From positions 62,001-126,000 of the forward strand of contig NZ_FPBV01000008.1 in assembly GCF_900116805.1 (NCBI RefSeq): DNA of 64,000 nt, written 5' to 3'. A model generated the notes under the pieces. It did not search any database and was not told the DNA's origin. It saw only the letters and a program-made list of their open reading frames with translations. The translations under genes and the position numbers were made by a program. The DNA comes from Paenalicyclobacillus macrosporangiidus. Its GTDB lineage: Bacteria; Bacillota; Bacilli; Alicyclobacillales; Alicyclobacillaceae. Positions 9,429 to 18,529 of the stretch are shown here, one piece after another (the first letter of the stretch is position 1; each line of letters begins with the position of its first letter).

Positions 9429-10448
9429 TCACCCTCCCATCCGGCCGTCGACCGCCCCGGCCAACGCCTCTTGGTGTTCGCTGTGCAGCCAGCAGCGCAC
9501 GGTGTGCGGACGGTCGTCCGCAATGGGCAGAAGTTCGGGCTCGGATTCATGGCACACCGCGGTGGCATGCGGACACCTCGGCGCGAACTTGCAGCCTTTC
9601 GGCATCTCGAACGGCGTCGGCACATTCCCCGGGATGGCCACCAACCGCTTGCGGCGCTCGTTCAGGCGCGGCATGGATGCCAGCAAGCCTTGCGTGTACG
9701 GGTGTTGCGGGCGCTTGAACAGGGTGTGCACGTCTGCTTCCTCCACCACCTTGCCCGCGTACATCACCACGACCCGGTCGCACATCTCGGCCACGACGCC
9801 CAAATCGTGGGTGATCATCACGATGGACGTCCCGGCCTCTTGCTTGATGGCCCGCATCAGGTCGAGGATTTGCGCCTGGATGGTCACATCCAACGCCGTC
9901 GTCGGCTCATCCGCAATCAACAGCTTGGGCCGGCACGCCATCGCCATGGCAATCATCACGCGCTGCCGCATCCCGCCCGACAACTGGTGCGGGTAGTCAT
10001 GCACAATCTGCTCCGGGCGCGGGATGCCGACCTCCCGCAGCAGTTCCGCCGCGCGCGCCCGCGCCTGCTTCTTCGACAGGCGCAGGTGCAGGCGCAGCAC
10101 CTCCCCAATCTGGTCCCCGATGCGGAACACCGGGTTCAGGCTGGTCATCGGCTCCTGAAAAATCATCGCGATCTCGTTGCCGCGAATCTTCCGCATCTCG
10201 GCGTCGCTCAGCTTCAGCAGGTCCCTGCCCTGGAAGCGGATCTCCCCGGCGACGATGCGGCCGGGCGGAGACGGGACGAGGCGCATGATGGAGAGCGACG
10301 TGACGCTCTTGCCGCAGCCGGATTCCCCGACAATCCCGAGCGTCTCGCCGTCTCTGACCTCCAGGTCCACCCCGTCCACCGACCGGACGACACCCTCATC
10401 GGTGAAAAAATGAGTACGCAGACCCTGTACGCGCAGCAGTGGTTCCAT
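9429..10448 (-). CDS. dppD: Peptide ABC transporter ATPase, DppD/OppD family
   Basis: Cytoplasmic ATPase of 339 aa that pairs with DppF. It shows Walker [10 protein letters not shown]-loop [12 protein letters not shown], signature [15 protein letters not shown], Walker [13 protein letters not shown] and H-loop THDLGVV. The C-terminal cysteine motif is [18 protein letters not shown] at 10448 (MEPLLRVQG) is preferred to the longer frame from 10493, which overlaps the upstream M20 gene. It starts 4 nt beyond the M20 stop, so the amidohydrolase and transporter are translated together. Confidence 0.94.
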   Translation of the reverse strand: MEPLLRVQGLRTHFFTDEGVVRSVDGVDLEVRDGETLGIVGESGCGKSVTSLSIMRLVPSPPGRIVAGEIRFQGRDLLKLSDAEMRKIRGNEIAMIFQEPMTSLNPVFRIGDQIGEVLRLHLRLSKKQARARAAELLREVGIPRPEQIVHDYPHQLSGGMRQRVMIAMAMACRPKLLIADEPTTALDVTIQAQILDLMRAIKQEAGTSIVMITHDLGVVAEMCDRVVVMYAGKVVEEADVHTLFKRPQHPYTQGLLASMPRLNERRKRLVAIPGNVPTPFEMPKGCKFAPRCPHATAVCHESEPELLPIADDRPHTVRCWLHSEHQEALAGAVDGRMGG

Positions 10449-10452
10449 CCCT

Positions 10453-11667
10453 TCAGCCCCTCTCCTCTGCGGATGGCTGTGGCTGCCTGCCATTGGTACG
10501 CAGTGCCAAACGGACGAACGCCTCCACGCCGACCATCAGTGCGTCTTCATCCACCGTGAACCGCGGATGGTGGTGCGGATACACAATGCCCTTCTCCCGG
10601 TTGCCCGTGCCGAGATGGAAAAACGCACCCGGCGCGGCCTGCAAGAACCCGGAGAAGTCCTCCCCGCCCATGCCCGGCTGGGACTTCCGCACCCGTTCCG
10701 GTCCGAACGCCTCCTGCAACGTTTCCTCCACCAAGCGGGCGACCTCCGGGTCGTTGATGAGCGGGGCGTAGCCGCACCGGTAGGAGAACTCGTAGGTGGC
10801 GCCGTGGGCCGAGGTGACCCCCTCGATGACGCGCTCCATCCACGCCGGCACCTGTTCGCGCAGCCGCGGACTGTAGGTGCGGACGGTCCCCGCCAACTGC
10901 ACGGTCTCCGGAATCACGTTGTACGCACTGCCGCCGGTGATCTTGGTCACGGAGAGGACCAGTGGTTCGAGCGGATCTTTGTTCCGCGAGACCAGGTGCT
11001 GCAACTGGGTCACCACTTCGGCGGCGACCAGCACGCTGTCGACCGCCGTGTGGGGATGGGCGGCGTGCCCGCCCCGGCCGCGAATGGTGATGTCGAAGCG
11101 ATCCGATGCCGCATTGATGGGCCCGGCGCTGATGGCCAACACGCCCGCCTCCAATGCAGAGCGGACGTGCAGCCCCAGGACCATGTCCACGCCATCCATC
11201 ACCCCGGCCTCCACCATCTGCACGGCGCCGCCGGGATGCACTTCCTCCGCGTGCTGGAAAAAGAACCGGATCTCCCCGCGCAACCGCGGCTGCAGCCGGG
11301 TCAACACCTTGGCGGCCGCCAACAGAATGGCGGTATGGGCGTCGTGTCCGCACGCGTGCATGACGCCGGGGCGGGCAGACCGAAACTCAAAGGTGTTCTC
11401 TTCCTCTATCGCCAAGGCATCCATGTCTGCGCGAAAGGCCACCGTGGGCCCTTCTCCCGTCCCGCGCAATCGCGCCATGACGCTGGTCGGGGTCGGGCGA
11501 GACAGCTCCAGAGCACCGAAGGAGCCCAGCAAGTCGTACACGAACCGAGCGGTTTCATGCTCTTGGTAAGACAACTCCGGATGCCGGTGCAGGTGACGGC
11601 GCCAGGCCACCACATCGGACTGCACTTCCGCCAACAGACTTTCCATCTCCGGCCACAAGGTGGTCAT
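10453..11667 (-). CDS. M20D-family amidohydrolase (N-acyl amino acid / peptide deacylase type)
   Basis: Cytoplasmic metallohydrolase of 404 aa, in the AmhX/HipO/IAA-amino acid hydrolase branch of M20. Metal-binding motifs include HRHPELS (about 26-32), [10 protein letters not shown] (about 103-112), HAEEVHPGG and the C-terminal HHHPRF. A dimerisation (lid) domain occupies roughly 190-300. ATG at 11667 follows GAGGAC. It is transcribed just ahead of dppD and follows a binding-protein gene, so it probably hydrolyses the imported acylated or aminoacylated compound. The exact substrate cannot be read from sequence. Confidence 0.88.
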   Translation of the reverse strand: MTTLWPEMESLLAEVQSDVVAWRRHLHRHPELSYQEHETARFVYDLLGSFGALELSRPTPTSVMARLRGTGEGPTVAFRADMDALAIEEENTFEFRSARPGVMHACGHDAHTAILLAAAKVLTRLQPRLRGEIRFFFQHAEEVHPGGAVQMVEAGVMDGVDMVLGLHVRSALEAGVLAISAGPINAASDRFDITIRGRGGHAAHPHTAVDSVLVAAEVVTQLQHLVSRNKDPLEPLVLSVTKITGGSAYNVIPETVQLAGTVRTYSPRLREQVPAWMERVIEGVTSAHGATYEFSYRCGYAPLINDPEVARLVEETLQEAFGPERVRKSQPGMGGEDFSGFLQAAPGAFFHLGTGNREKGIVYPHHHPRFTVDEDALMVGVEAFVRLALRTNGRQPQPSAEERG

Positions 11668-11705
11668 CTGTCCTCGCCCCTATCTGTTTTGGACGCTCCA
11701 CGCAT

Positions 11706-11741
11706 GGAAAAACCAGGGGTGGCGGATCGGGACCGCCACCC
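11706..11741 (-). terminator. Rho-independent (probably leaky) terminator after the second binding protein
   Basis: GGGTGGCGG / CCGCCACCC stem (11733-11741 and 11717-11725) followed on the minus strand by CTGGTTTTT. It sits inside the operon between the binding-protein gene and the M20D gene. It would let the binding protein be made in excess over downstream products. Confidence 0.75.
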
Positions 11742-11765
11742 GTCGAACCCAAGGAAGGACCGAGA

Positions 11766-13397
11766 TCAGTTCGAGAGGTCGACAGATGTGAACTGCGGCC
11801 CGCCCGTCACCTGCGGCGTGAACCCAATCACGCGCTTGCTGCCCGCACGAACCGGTTGCGAGTGCACCAGAGGAACGTAGGGTTCGTCCTGAAACACCAA
11901 TTTCTGAGCCTGCTTATACAGCTCCGCCCGCTGATTTTGGTCCGACACCGTGAGCGCCTGCTCGAGCAACTTGTCCACCGCCGGATTCTTGTAGAAGGCG
12001 GAGTTGTTCGCCGGCGGGACGGCGTTCTTCGAATCGAGCAAGGTGTACATGAACGTCGTCGGATCCCACGTTCCGGCGGACCAGCCGAGCAAGCACATGG
12101 TGTGTTCGCCGCTGTCCGTCTTCTTCAGGTACGTCGCCCAGTCGTAGGTGACAATCTTTGCGTGGATGCCAATCTTCGCCAGGTCGCCCTGGATCGCGGT
12201 CGCAATCTGCTGCGGCTGCGGCATGTACGGCCGCGGGATGGGCATGGCCCACAACTCCGTGTCAAACCCGTTCGGGTAACCCGCCTCCGCGAGCAACTGT
12301 TTCGCCTTGGCGATATCGACCGGGTAATCCTGAATGCTGCTGTCATACGCCCAGTTCTTCGGCGGCAGGATGGTGACGCCCGCATCCGCCAGACCGTTGT
12401 AATACGCGTCAATGAGCGCCTTCTTGTCGATGCACATGGCGATCGCCTGGCGCACCCGCGGATCGTCGAACGGCTTCTTTTGCGTGTTGAAAGCGAGATA
12501 GCCGACGTTGTTGCTCGGGCTGACATACAGATTCAAATTCGGGTCCGATTTCACCGACTGGATGTCCGACGGGTTCAGCCCCTCCATCAGGTCAATCTGA
12601 CCCGCCCGGAGCGCATTCAATCGGGCCGTGTTGTCCGGGATCACCTGGAAGATGAGCTGATCCAGCTTGGGCAACCCGGGCGTGCGGTAATTCGGGTTTT
12701 TCTTCAGAACAATTTTATCATTCGGCGTCCAGCTGACGAACTCGAATGCGCCGGTCCCCACCGGATGATGGGAGATATCCCCGTTGTACTTCTTGATGGC
12801 CTCCGGAGACGCGATGCTGTAGGCCACTTGGGTCAGAATGTTCGGCAACGGCGCGAACGGATGGGTCAGGTCGATGCGGACGGTGTAGTCGTCCACCTTT
12901 TCCACATCTTTGATGATGGCTCCCGGGGAACCGTAAAATCCGCCCAAGTCGGACTTATAATGCGCGAACGAGCTTCCCTTGTGATACGGGCTGTTGGGAT
13001 CGCCCCATCGTTGGAAGTTGAACACCACCGCGTCGGCGTTGAACGGCGTTCCGTCCGAAAACTTCACGCCCTGTTGGAGGTGGAACGTCCACGACATCCC
13101 GTCTTTGGACGGTTCCCAACTGGTCGCGAGGTCGGGTTGCAACTCGGGCGTGCCGATCTTGTATGTAACCAGGGTGTCGTAGATCTCTTCACACACCATG
13201 TTCGACTCGTCGTCCGTAGAGCCGGACGGATCGAGCGTCACAGAGTCGCCCCCGCGGCCGAAGATCAACGTCTTCTGACCCGACGAAGCGGTGGGTGCGG
13301 TGCCGTTCGCCGGCTGCGTCGTACCACCCCCGCAACCGGTGGTCACGGCCAGCAGAGCCACTACCGCCGCTGCGCATGCCGCCCATTTCATCTGCAT
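11766..13397 (-). CDS. ABC transporter substrate-binding lipoprotein, family 5 (peptide type), copy 2
   Basis: 543-aa DppA/OppA-type lipoprotein. Signal peptide with lipobox VTTGC (Cys about residue 22), then a Gly/Thr/Pro-rich linker and the family 5 fold (WTFHLQQGVKFSDGTPFNADAV). It is a full-length paralogue of the protein encoded at 4705-6339. ATG at 13397 lies about 10 nt after a GGGGG ribosome site; a second ATG is 6 nt later. It follows the M20 gene at 13443 by 45 nt and is itself followed by a terminator hairpin. Two binding proteins for one transporter suggest a broadened ligand range. Confidence 0.9.
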   Translation of the reverse strand: MQMKWAACAAAVVALLAVTTGCGGGTTQPANGTAPTASSGQKTLIFGRGGDSVTLDPSGSTDDESNMVCEEIYDTLVTYKIGTPELQPDLATSWEPSKDGMSWTFHLQQGVKFSDGTPFNADAVVFNFQRWGDPNSPYHKGSSFAHYKSDLGGFYGSPGAIIKDVEKVDDYTVRIDLTHPFAPLPNILTQVAYSIASPEAIKKYNGDISHHPVGTGAFEFVSWTPNDKIVLKKNPNYRTPGLPKLDQLIFQVIPDNTARLNALRAGQIDLMEGLNPSDIQSVKSDPNLNLYVSPSNNVGYLAFNTQKKPFDDPRVRQAIAMCIDKKALIDAYYNGLADAGVTILPPKNWAYDSSIQDYPVDIAKAKQLLAEAGYPNGFDTELWAMPIPRPYMPQPQQIATAIQGDLAKIGIHAKIVTYDWATYLKKTDSGEHTMCLLGWSAGTWDPTTFMYTLLDSKNAVPPANNSAFYKNPAVDKLLEQALTVSDQNQRAELYKQAQKLVFQDEPYVPLVHSQPVRAGSKRVIGFTPQVTGGPQFTSVDLSN

Positions 13398-13442
13398 CTG
13401 TCAGAGACCCCCTCTGTCGGATTCATCGTCATGCAGGCCGGT

Positions 13443-14633
13443 TCATTGCGGAAAATCGGGCCCCGCCGTTCGGAACTCCTCCTGGACGGCCTGCAAAAAG
13501 GAAGGATCGAGCAACAGATCGGCCGCGGTCTTCGCCATCGCCTCGGCCATGCGCAACATGGCCTGTTGGGCCTCCGGCGACCGGGCGGCCTCCCGAAATG
13601 CGTGCGAATGACCCGGTGTGCCACGGGGTGCGATTTTCAGGTACGGGTGAATGGCCGGCAACACCAGGCTGACATTCCCGATGTCGGACGATCCGGTCCC
13701 TCCCCGAAGCACGGGCTCTTCCGTCTCTTCCCCCAATTCTGCAAGATACTGAAACACCCGTGACGCCATGGTGTGGTTGTTTTTCCGCTCCGCGTAGATG
13801 GGCGACGCGTGGGCGATTTCCACGGTCGTTCCGGTGGCCAGCGCGGCGCCCTGTGCACAAGCCTGCACGCGTTCCACCAGCTCCAACACCTTCTCGCGTG
13901 TCAGGGCTCGGACCAGGAATTCCGCTTCCGTGAAATCCGGCACGATGTTGGGAGCCGCCCCGCCATGGGTGATGATGCCGTGCAGGCGTGCGCTCTCCGG
14001 AATATGCTGGCGCAGTCCGTCCACGGAGACGAAAAACTGGATCATCGCCGCCAGCGCGTTGCGTCCTTCCTGCGGACTGCCGGCAGCATGCGCCGCCCGC
14101 CCGTGAAACTGGATACGCAAATGGGCCGTGGCCGTCGCGTGTCGCCACGGGATGGTCCGGTCACCGGGGTGGAACATCAGCGCGGCGTCCACACCCTCGA
14201 ATACCCCGGCCTCCAATTCGATGACCTTGCCACCGGCCCCTTCCTCCCCGGGTGTGCCGATGACCCAAATGGACCCAGGCGGTTCAGGCAGTGCCCGCGC
14301 CAACGAAATGGCCGCCGCCAATCCTCCGGTCGCAATCAGGTTGTGGCCGCAGGCATGGCCAATTTCCGGAAGCGCATCGTACTCCAACAGGAAGGCAATC
14401 GTCGGCCGTCCTTCCCCCCTGCGGCCGACAAACGCCGTCGGCAAGCCGGCCACCGGGCTCTCGACGGCAAAACCCTCGCGTTCCAACCATGCCTTCAATC
14501 GCTCGCTCGCATAGTGCTCTTCTAACGAGAGTTCCGGATGCGCGTGCAGATCGAGACTGAGCGCGACCATGTCGTCACGAATCTGCTCCACAGCCTCGTG
14601 GATCCGCGCATGTACCTCTGGCAGTGATGGCAT
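13443..14633 (-). CDS. M20-family amidohydrolase (AbgB/aminoacylase-like)
   Basis: Cytoplasmic metallohydrolase of 396 aa, most like the M20 branch that contains p-aminobenzoyl-glutamate hydrolase subunit B. Visible metal-site motifs are HAHPELSLEE (about 30), EIGHACGHNLIA (about 91-102) and GTPGEEGAGGK, with a GRAAHAAG lid-domain element and C-terminal HSHAFREAA. ATG at 14633 has GGAAGGGG upstream. First gene of the peptide operon behind a strong promoter. It differs clearly from the M20D protein at 10453, so the operon encodes two different hydrolases. Confidence 0.85.
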   Translation of the reverse strand: MPSLPEVHARIHEAVEQIRDDMVALSLDLHAHPELSLEEHYASERLKAWLEREGFAVESPVAGLPTAFVGRRGEGRPTIAFLLEYDALPEIGHACGHNLIATGGLAAAISLARALPEPPGSIWVIGTPGEEGAGGKVIELEAGVFEGVDAALMFHPGDRTIPWRHATATAHLRIQFHGRAAHAAGSPQEGRNALAAMIQFFVSVDGLRQHIPESARLHGIITHGGAAPNIVPDFTEAEFLVRALTREKVLELVERVQACAQGAALATGTTVEIAHASPIYAERKNNHTMASRVFQYLAELGEETEEPVLRGGTGSSDIGNVSLVLPAIHPYLKIAPRGTPGHSHAFREAARSPEAQQAMLRMAEAMAKTAADLLLDPSFLQAVQEEFRTAGPDFPQ

Positions 14634-14724
14634 CGTACAGCCCCTTCCTGGGACGCATCATCCCTGCAATTCAAATGGAAATCAGAATGATAAAAATTTA
14701 CATTCAACCCTCCTCTCCACACGA

Positions 14725-14754
14725 ATTATATTGAAATTCTGCTCAACCAATCAA
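14725..14754 (-). promoter_or_regulatory. SigA promoter of the peptide-import operon
   Basis: -35 TTGATT (14749-14754) and perfect -10 TATAAT (14725-14730), 18-bp spacer, AT-rich surroundings in an otherwise GC-rich window. The 5' leader is about 85 nt. It is the only strong promoter seen for the eight-gene run down to 4705. Confidence 0.8.
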
Positions 14755-14878
14755 TAGTCTTGTCATGAAACTTATCAAAAGCGGCCGCATTGTCATGTGA
14801 TCCATACCATTGTGTCCACGCCCCCGTGCCCCCCTGGTCCCTGCCTTGCGCCTGTAGTATCATCGAAGGCATCCAATG

Positions 14879-14900
14879 GCGCCGATGCCGGCATCGGCGC
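14879..14900. promoter_or_regulatory. Perfect 22-bp palindrome, candidate operator
   Basis: GCGCCGATGCC followed directly by its exact reverse complement, with no loop. It lies about 30 nt ahead of the aminotransferase GTG start (14931) in the divergent region shared with the peptide operon. Loopless symmetry fits a dimeric repressor site better than a terminator. Confidence 0.5.
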
Positions 14901-14930
14901 GCATTCACCGAATCATCGGGAGGTGGCAGC

Positions 14931-16112
14931 GTGGAATCGGTCGCATCGGCGCGGGTGCGCCAGCTGTCCGCAGGGATCTTTGCGGAACTGGCTGCACGCA
15001 AGCGCCAAGCCGTCGAACGTGGCGTGGACGTGATTGATTTGAGCATCGGAAGCCCGGATCTGCCGCCTCCGCCGTGGGTGATGGAGGAACTGGCGCAATC
15101 CGCCCGCGACCCGGGCAACTATGGGTACACGGTATCGGCTTCAGCCGAATTTCGGCGTGCAGTCGCTGAATTCTATCAAACGCGGTACGGTGTGACCCTC
15201 AACCCCGAGCGACAGGTCGTACAAGTGATGGGGTCTCAGGAAGGGTTGACCCATTTGGCCTGGGCTCTGCTGGACCCGGGGGATCTGGTGCTCGTGCCCG
15301 ACCCGGGCTATCCCATCTATGAAGCCAGCGTGCGCATCGCCGGCGGGGAGGTCTTTCCCATGCCGCTGCGCCCGGAGAACGGCTATCTGCCGGACCTCGG
15401 CCGCATTCCAAACTAGGTCGCCCGCCGCGCCAAGATGATGATCTTGAACTATCCGGGCAATCCCTTGCCAGTGCTGGGGACGAAGGCCTTTTTCGCGGAA
15501 GTGGTGCAATTTGCGAAACTACACGGCATCCTCGTCGTGCACGACTTCGCGTACTCGGAATTGGTGTTTGACGGCCGGCGCGCTCCGAGTTTTCTGTCGA
15601 TCCCGGGCGCCATCGACGTCGGCATCGAGTCCAATTCCCTGTCGAAGACGTTCAGCATGGCGGGGTGCCGCATCGGGTATCTGGTGGGCAGCGAACACGT
15701 GCTCGGGGCGCTCGCGACGCTCAAGTCGCACATCGACTTCGGCGTCTTCATGCCCATCGAGCGCGCCGCCGTGCGGGCCTTGCGCGCCCCGGCCGGCAGC
15801 CTGGAGGCCCATGCCCGCCTGTACCAGGAGCGCCGGGACGCGCTGGTGCGAAGCTTCGCCGCTGCCGGTTGGCACGTGCCGAGTCCGCCCGCGACCATGT
15901 TCGCTTGGGCGCCGATTCCGGTGCCCGGGAGCGCAAGAACGTTCGCGATGGATCTCATGGAACACACCGGCGTCGCCGTCACGCCCGGGGACGCCTTCGG
16001 CCGCCAAGGCGAAGGGTATGTGCGCATCGCCCTCGTGCAGCCGCCCGACCGCCTGGAGGAGGCGGCCCGGCGCATCGGCGCATACTTGGCGCACCGGCGC
16101 GCGGCGGGCTGA
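14931..16112 (+). pseudogene. PLP-dependent aminotransferase (LL-DAP aminotransferase-like) interrupted by an in-frame TAG
   Basis: The two halves are in one reading frame: residues 1-161 end in DLGRIPN, then TAG (15414-15416), then VARRAKMMILNYPGNPLPVL onward to 393 codons in total. Together they make a normal-length class I aminotransferase with the PLP-lysine motif SNSLSKTFSMAGCRIGY in the second half. A single G-to-T change (GAG to TAG) would explain the stop. GTG at 14931 follows GGGAGGTGG. If the stop is real, the first piece lacks the PLP lysine and is inactive. Restart in the second half (for example ATG near 15435) would lack the N-terminal part. A sequencing error is the main alternative. 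Confidence 0.85.
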
Positions 16113-16185
16113 CCGGGCCCGCCCGGATGCTTCCTCCACCGGGCAAGCCTCCGTTTCGGTCCCGGTTTTCGCCGGGCTTCACGAA

Positions 16186-16225
16186 GAAAAAGACGGCCGG
16201 ATCGGCGCTTGCCGACCCGGCCGTC
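16186..16225 (-). terminator. Rho-independent terminator of trxB
   Basis: Stem GACGGCCGG / CCGGCCGTC (16217-16225 and 16192-16200) followed on the minus strand by TTTTTCTT. It begins 6 nt after the trxB stop and also separates trxB from the convergent aminotransferase. Confidence 0.9.
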
Positions 16226-16230
16226 CGCCC

Positions 16231-17193
16231 TCAGCGCCCTGTCTCCGCCAGGGTGCCGCTGTGTGCCGCAGAGGCTTCCAGCCACCGCTCCACGTCCATC
16301 GCGGCCTTGCATCCGCTGCCGGCCGCGGTGATGGCCTGGCGGTACCGGGAATCCATCACGTCGCCGCACGCGAATACGCCCTCAACACTCGTCTGGGTGG
16401 TCACCCCGTCCGTACGGATGTATCCCAGCGCGTCCAGCTCCACTTGTCCTTTCAAGAAGCCGGTGTTTGGCGTGTGACCGATGGCGACGAAGACGCCGTC
16501 CGTGTCAATCACGCGCGTATCCCCGCTGGTGTTGTCCCGCACCTCAATGCCGGTCACCTTTCCGCCCTCCCCGTGGACCGCGACGGGGGTGGCATTGAGC
16601 ACCCATCGAATCTTGGGATTGTTCCTGGCCCGCTCCTGCATCACCTTGGACGCCCGCAGCTCGTTCCTTCGGTGGATGATGGTGACCTCGGACGCGAACT
16701 TGGTCAGGAAGGTGGCCTCCTCCATGGCCGAATCGCCGCCTCCGACGACCACCACACGCTTGTTCCGGAAGAAAAACCCGTCGCACGTGGCGCACGTGGA
16801 CACGCCGTGTCCCAACAGCTCCTGTTCCCCCGGAATGCCGAGCATCTTCGCAGACGCCCCGGTGGAGATGATCAGCGCGTCCGCCTCGTATGTGTTCTTT
16901 TCGTCGACGACGACCCGAAACGGGCGCCGGCTCAGATCGACCGCCGTCACCCACCCGTTCATGAACCGGGCCCCAAAACGCTCCGCCTGCTTGCGCATGT
17001 TGTCCATCAGCTGCGGACCGAGGATGCCATCCGGGAAACCGGGGAAATTCTCCACTTCCGTGGTCTGTGTCAACTGTCCACCCGGCAGGTCGCCTTCGAC
17101 GACCAACGGGTTCAGGTTGGCCCGAGCGGCGTAGATGGCCGCTGTCAAGCCTGCTGGACCCGTGCCGAGGATCATGACGCGATGCCGTTCCAT
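16231..17193 (-). CDS. trxB: Thioredoxin reductase (NADPH)
   Basis: Cytoplasmic FAD enzyme of 320 aa that reduces thioredoxin with NADPH. It shows the FAD dinucleotide fold GTGPAGLTAA (about 10-19), redox pair CATC (C134 and C137), NADPH fold VVGGGDSAMEEA with HRRNELRAS, and C-terminal FAD motif GVFACGDVMDSRYRQ. ATG at 17193 (MERHRVMI) is preferred because GAGGTGA sits 5 nt upstream; the GTG at 17202 lies too close to that site. It appears monocistronic, with its own candidate promoter and terminator. Confidence 0.95.
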   Translation of the reverse strand: MERHRVMILGTGPAGLTAAIYAARANLNPLVVEGDLPGGQLTQTTEVENFPGFPDGILGPQLMDNMRKQAERFGARFMNGWVTAVDLSRRPFRVVVDEKNTYEADALIISTGASAKMLGIPGEQELLGHGVSTCATCDGFFFRNKRVVVVGGGDSAMEEATFLTKFASEVTIIHRRNELRASKVMQERARNNPKIRWVLNATPVAVHGEGGKVTGIEVRDNTSGDTRVIDTDGVFVAIGHTPNTGFLKGQVELDALGYIRTDGVTTQTSVEGVFACGDVMDSRYRQAITAAGSGCKAAMDVERWLEASAAHSGTLAETGR

Positions 17194-17254
17194 TTGTCTC
17201 ACCTCGCGTTCTCCGCCGGCCCAGGACCGGCGGCGGTGTGCATCGTACGTCCCT

Positions 17255-17284
17255 GTTGTACCCCAAACCGCTGCGCGAACACAA
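17255..17284 (-). promoter_or_regulatory. Candidate trxB promoter
   Basis: -35 TTGTGT (17279-17284) and -10 TACAAC (17255-17260), spacer 18 bp. Moderate match to SigA. A small CCGCCGG/CCGGCGG hairpin lies in the leader at about 17213-17234. Confidence 0.45.
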
Positions 17285-17366
17285 GCGCCGCGGCAGCCCG
17301 GCAGAATGGCGCCGCAGTGTGGACGGTCCGACTGGTAAACCGTCTGACTGCGGTGTCATGCGGTAT

Positions 17367-17906
17367 CTATTGAAACAGGGGCAGCACCACGCCGCCGTAC
17401 GCGAATGCGCCGACGATGACCAGTGCGGGATGGACCTTGCGCCATTGCATCAACCACAGCGACAGCGCCGCGATGACGAGGGACTGGATCCAGCCGATCT
17501 TCATGACCGACGTCTTGCCGAATTCCCAGGTTAGTGAGATCATCAGCACCGTGATCACCGGCTGTACCATGGCCGTCATGCCCTTGACCGCGTCCGATTG
17601 GCGGAACCGGTTGAGCAGCCGCATCAGCAGGATCAGGCCGACAGCCGACGGGACGACGGTCGCCGCCAGGGCGAGGACAATCCCCGTCCAACCGTCCACC
17701 TGATAGCCGATGAAGGTGGCCATCTTGGTCGCGATGGGCCCGGGCAGGACGTTCCCGAGCGCCAGCGCGTTGGCGAACTCGGCGTTGGACAGCCAATGGT
17801 AATGCGTCACCGCCTGGTCCTGCAACAACGGGATCATCGCAGGGCCGCCGCCGTATCCGAGCAGATTGGGCAGGAAAAACCCGATGAACACGTGCCACCA
17901 GGTCAT
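17367..17906 (-). CDS. Chromate transporter half-protein (CHR family, YwrA-like)
   Basis: Inner-membrane protein of 179 aa with about five or six hydrophobic segments. It carries the CHR-domain signature GYGGGPAMIPLLQDQ near the N terminus and ALGNVLPGPIATKMATFIGYQ. Short CHR proteins come as adjacent pairs that together form the transporter. Its ATG at 17906 overlaps the TGA of the partner (ATGA), implying tight coupling. B. subtilis has the same arrangement in ywrA/ywrB near the GGT gene ywrD. Chromate export is the family name; the physiological anion here is unknown. Confidence 0.88.
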   Translation of the reverse strand: MTWWHVFIGFFLPNLLGYGGGPAMIPLLQDQAVTHYHWLSNAEFANALALGNVLPGPIATKMATFIGYQVDGWTGIVLALAATVVPSAVGLILLMRLLNRFRQSDAVKGMTAMVQPVITVLMISLTWEFGKTSVMKIGWIQSLVIAALSLWLMQWRKVHPALVIVGAFAYGGVVLPLFQ

Positions 17907-18493
17907 GTGCTCGCCCCCCGATCCCGCCGTTTTGCCCGCTGCACGCGATGCACCAAGCGCAGGTGAAACGCGCCGTACACGATGTACAACAACACCACCA
18001 GCGCCGGCGACACGTCGAGCACCATCAACAACACGAAGGCCAACGCGCCGAAGGCGATGGCGAACCAACGCCCCAATCCTTTCCACGCCTTTTCCCCGAA
18101 CTCGTACGCCATCACGCCCATCATCACGGCAATCACGGGGTTTACCGCGGCGATCATCCCCTGCGCGACCCGCGACTCGCGGATGGCGGACAACACCCCG
18201 AACAGGAGCAGCATGGCGACGCAGGTGGGCAGGATGTTCGCCACGACCCCGACGACGGCTCCCGGCCACCCCTTGAGCCGGTACCCGAGATACGCGGCCA
18301 GCTTGGTGGCGATGGGGCCGGGCAGGGCATTGGCGACAGCGACGATTTCGCCGTACTCATCGTCCGTCACCCACGCATAGCGGTTCACGGCCTCATGCCG
18401 CATCAGGGGGATGATGGCTGATCCCCCGCCGTATGTGAGGATCCCCGTCCGGACCATCGCCAAGACCAACGGCAGATACCCGTCGTTCGCCAC
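17903..18493 (-). CDS. Chromate transporter half-protein (CHR family, YwrB-like)
   Basis: Inner-membrane protein of 196 aa and partner of the gene at 17367. It has TYGGGSAIIPLMRHEAV and ANALPGPIATKLAAYLGYRL, matching the CHR repeat, with a Lys/Arg-rich cytoplasmic C terminus. The GTG at 18493 (VANDGYLPL) is chosen because AGAAGG lies 7 nt upstream; the ATG at 18517 has no ribosome site. The gene follows ggt by 36 nt, so it is probably the penultimate gene of the gntR operon. Confidence 0.88.
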   Translation of the reverse strand: MANDGYLPLVLAMVRTGILTYGGGSAIIPLMRHEAVNRYAWVTDDEYGEIVAVANALPGPIATKLAAYLGYRLKGWPGAVVGVVANILPTCVAMLLLFGVLSAIRESRVAQGMIAAVNPVIAVMMGVMAYEFGEKAWKGLGRWFAIAFGALAFVLLMVLDVSPALVVLLYIVYGAFHLRLVHRVQRAKRRDRGAST

Positions 18494-18529
18494 CGTCTCG
18501 CCTTCTTTCCTCAACATCGCCGTGCCCCG

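Noticed and set aside
11856-13763. 635-codon plus-strand frame over the binding-protein gene
   Set aside because: Shadow of the lipoprotein gene at 11766-13397; Arg/Val-rich, with no ribosome site or domain.
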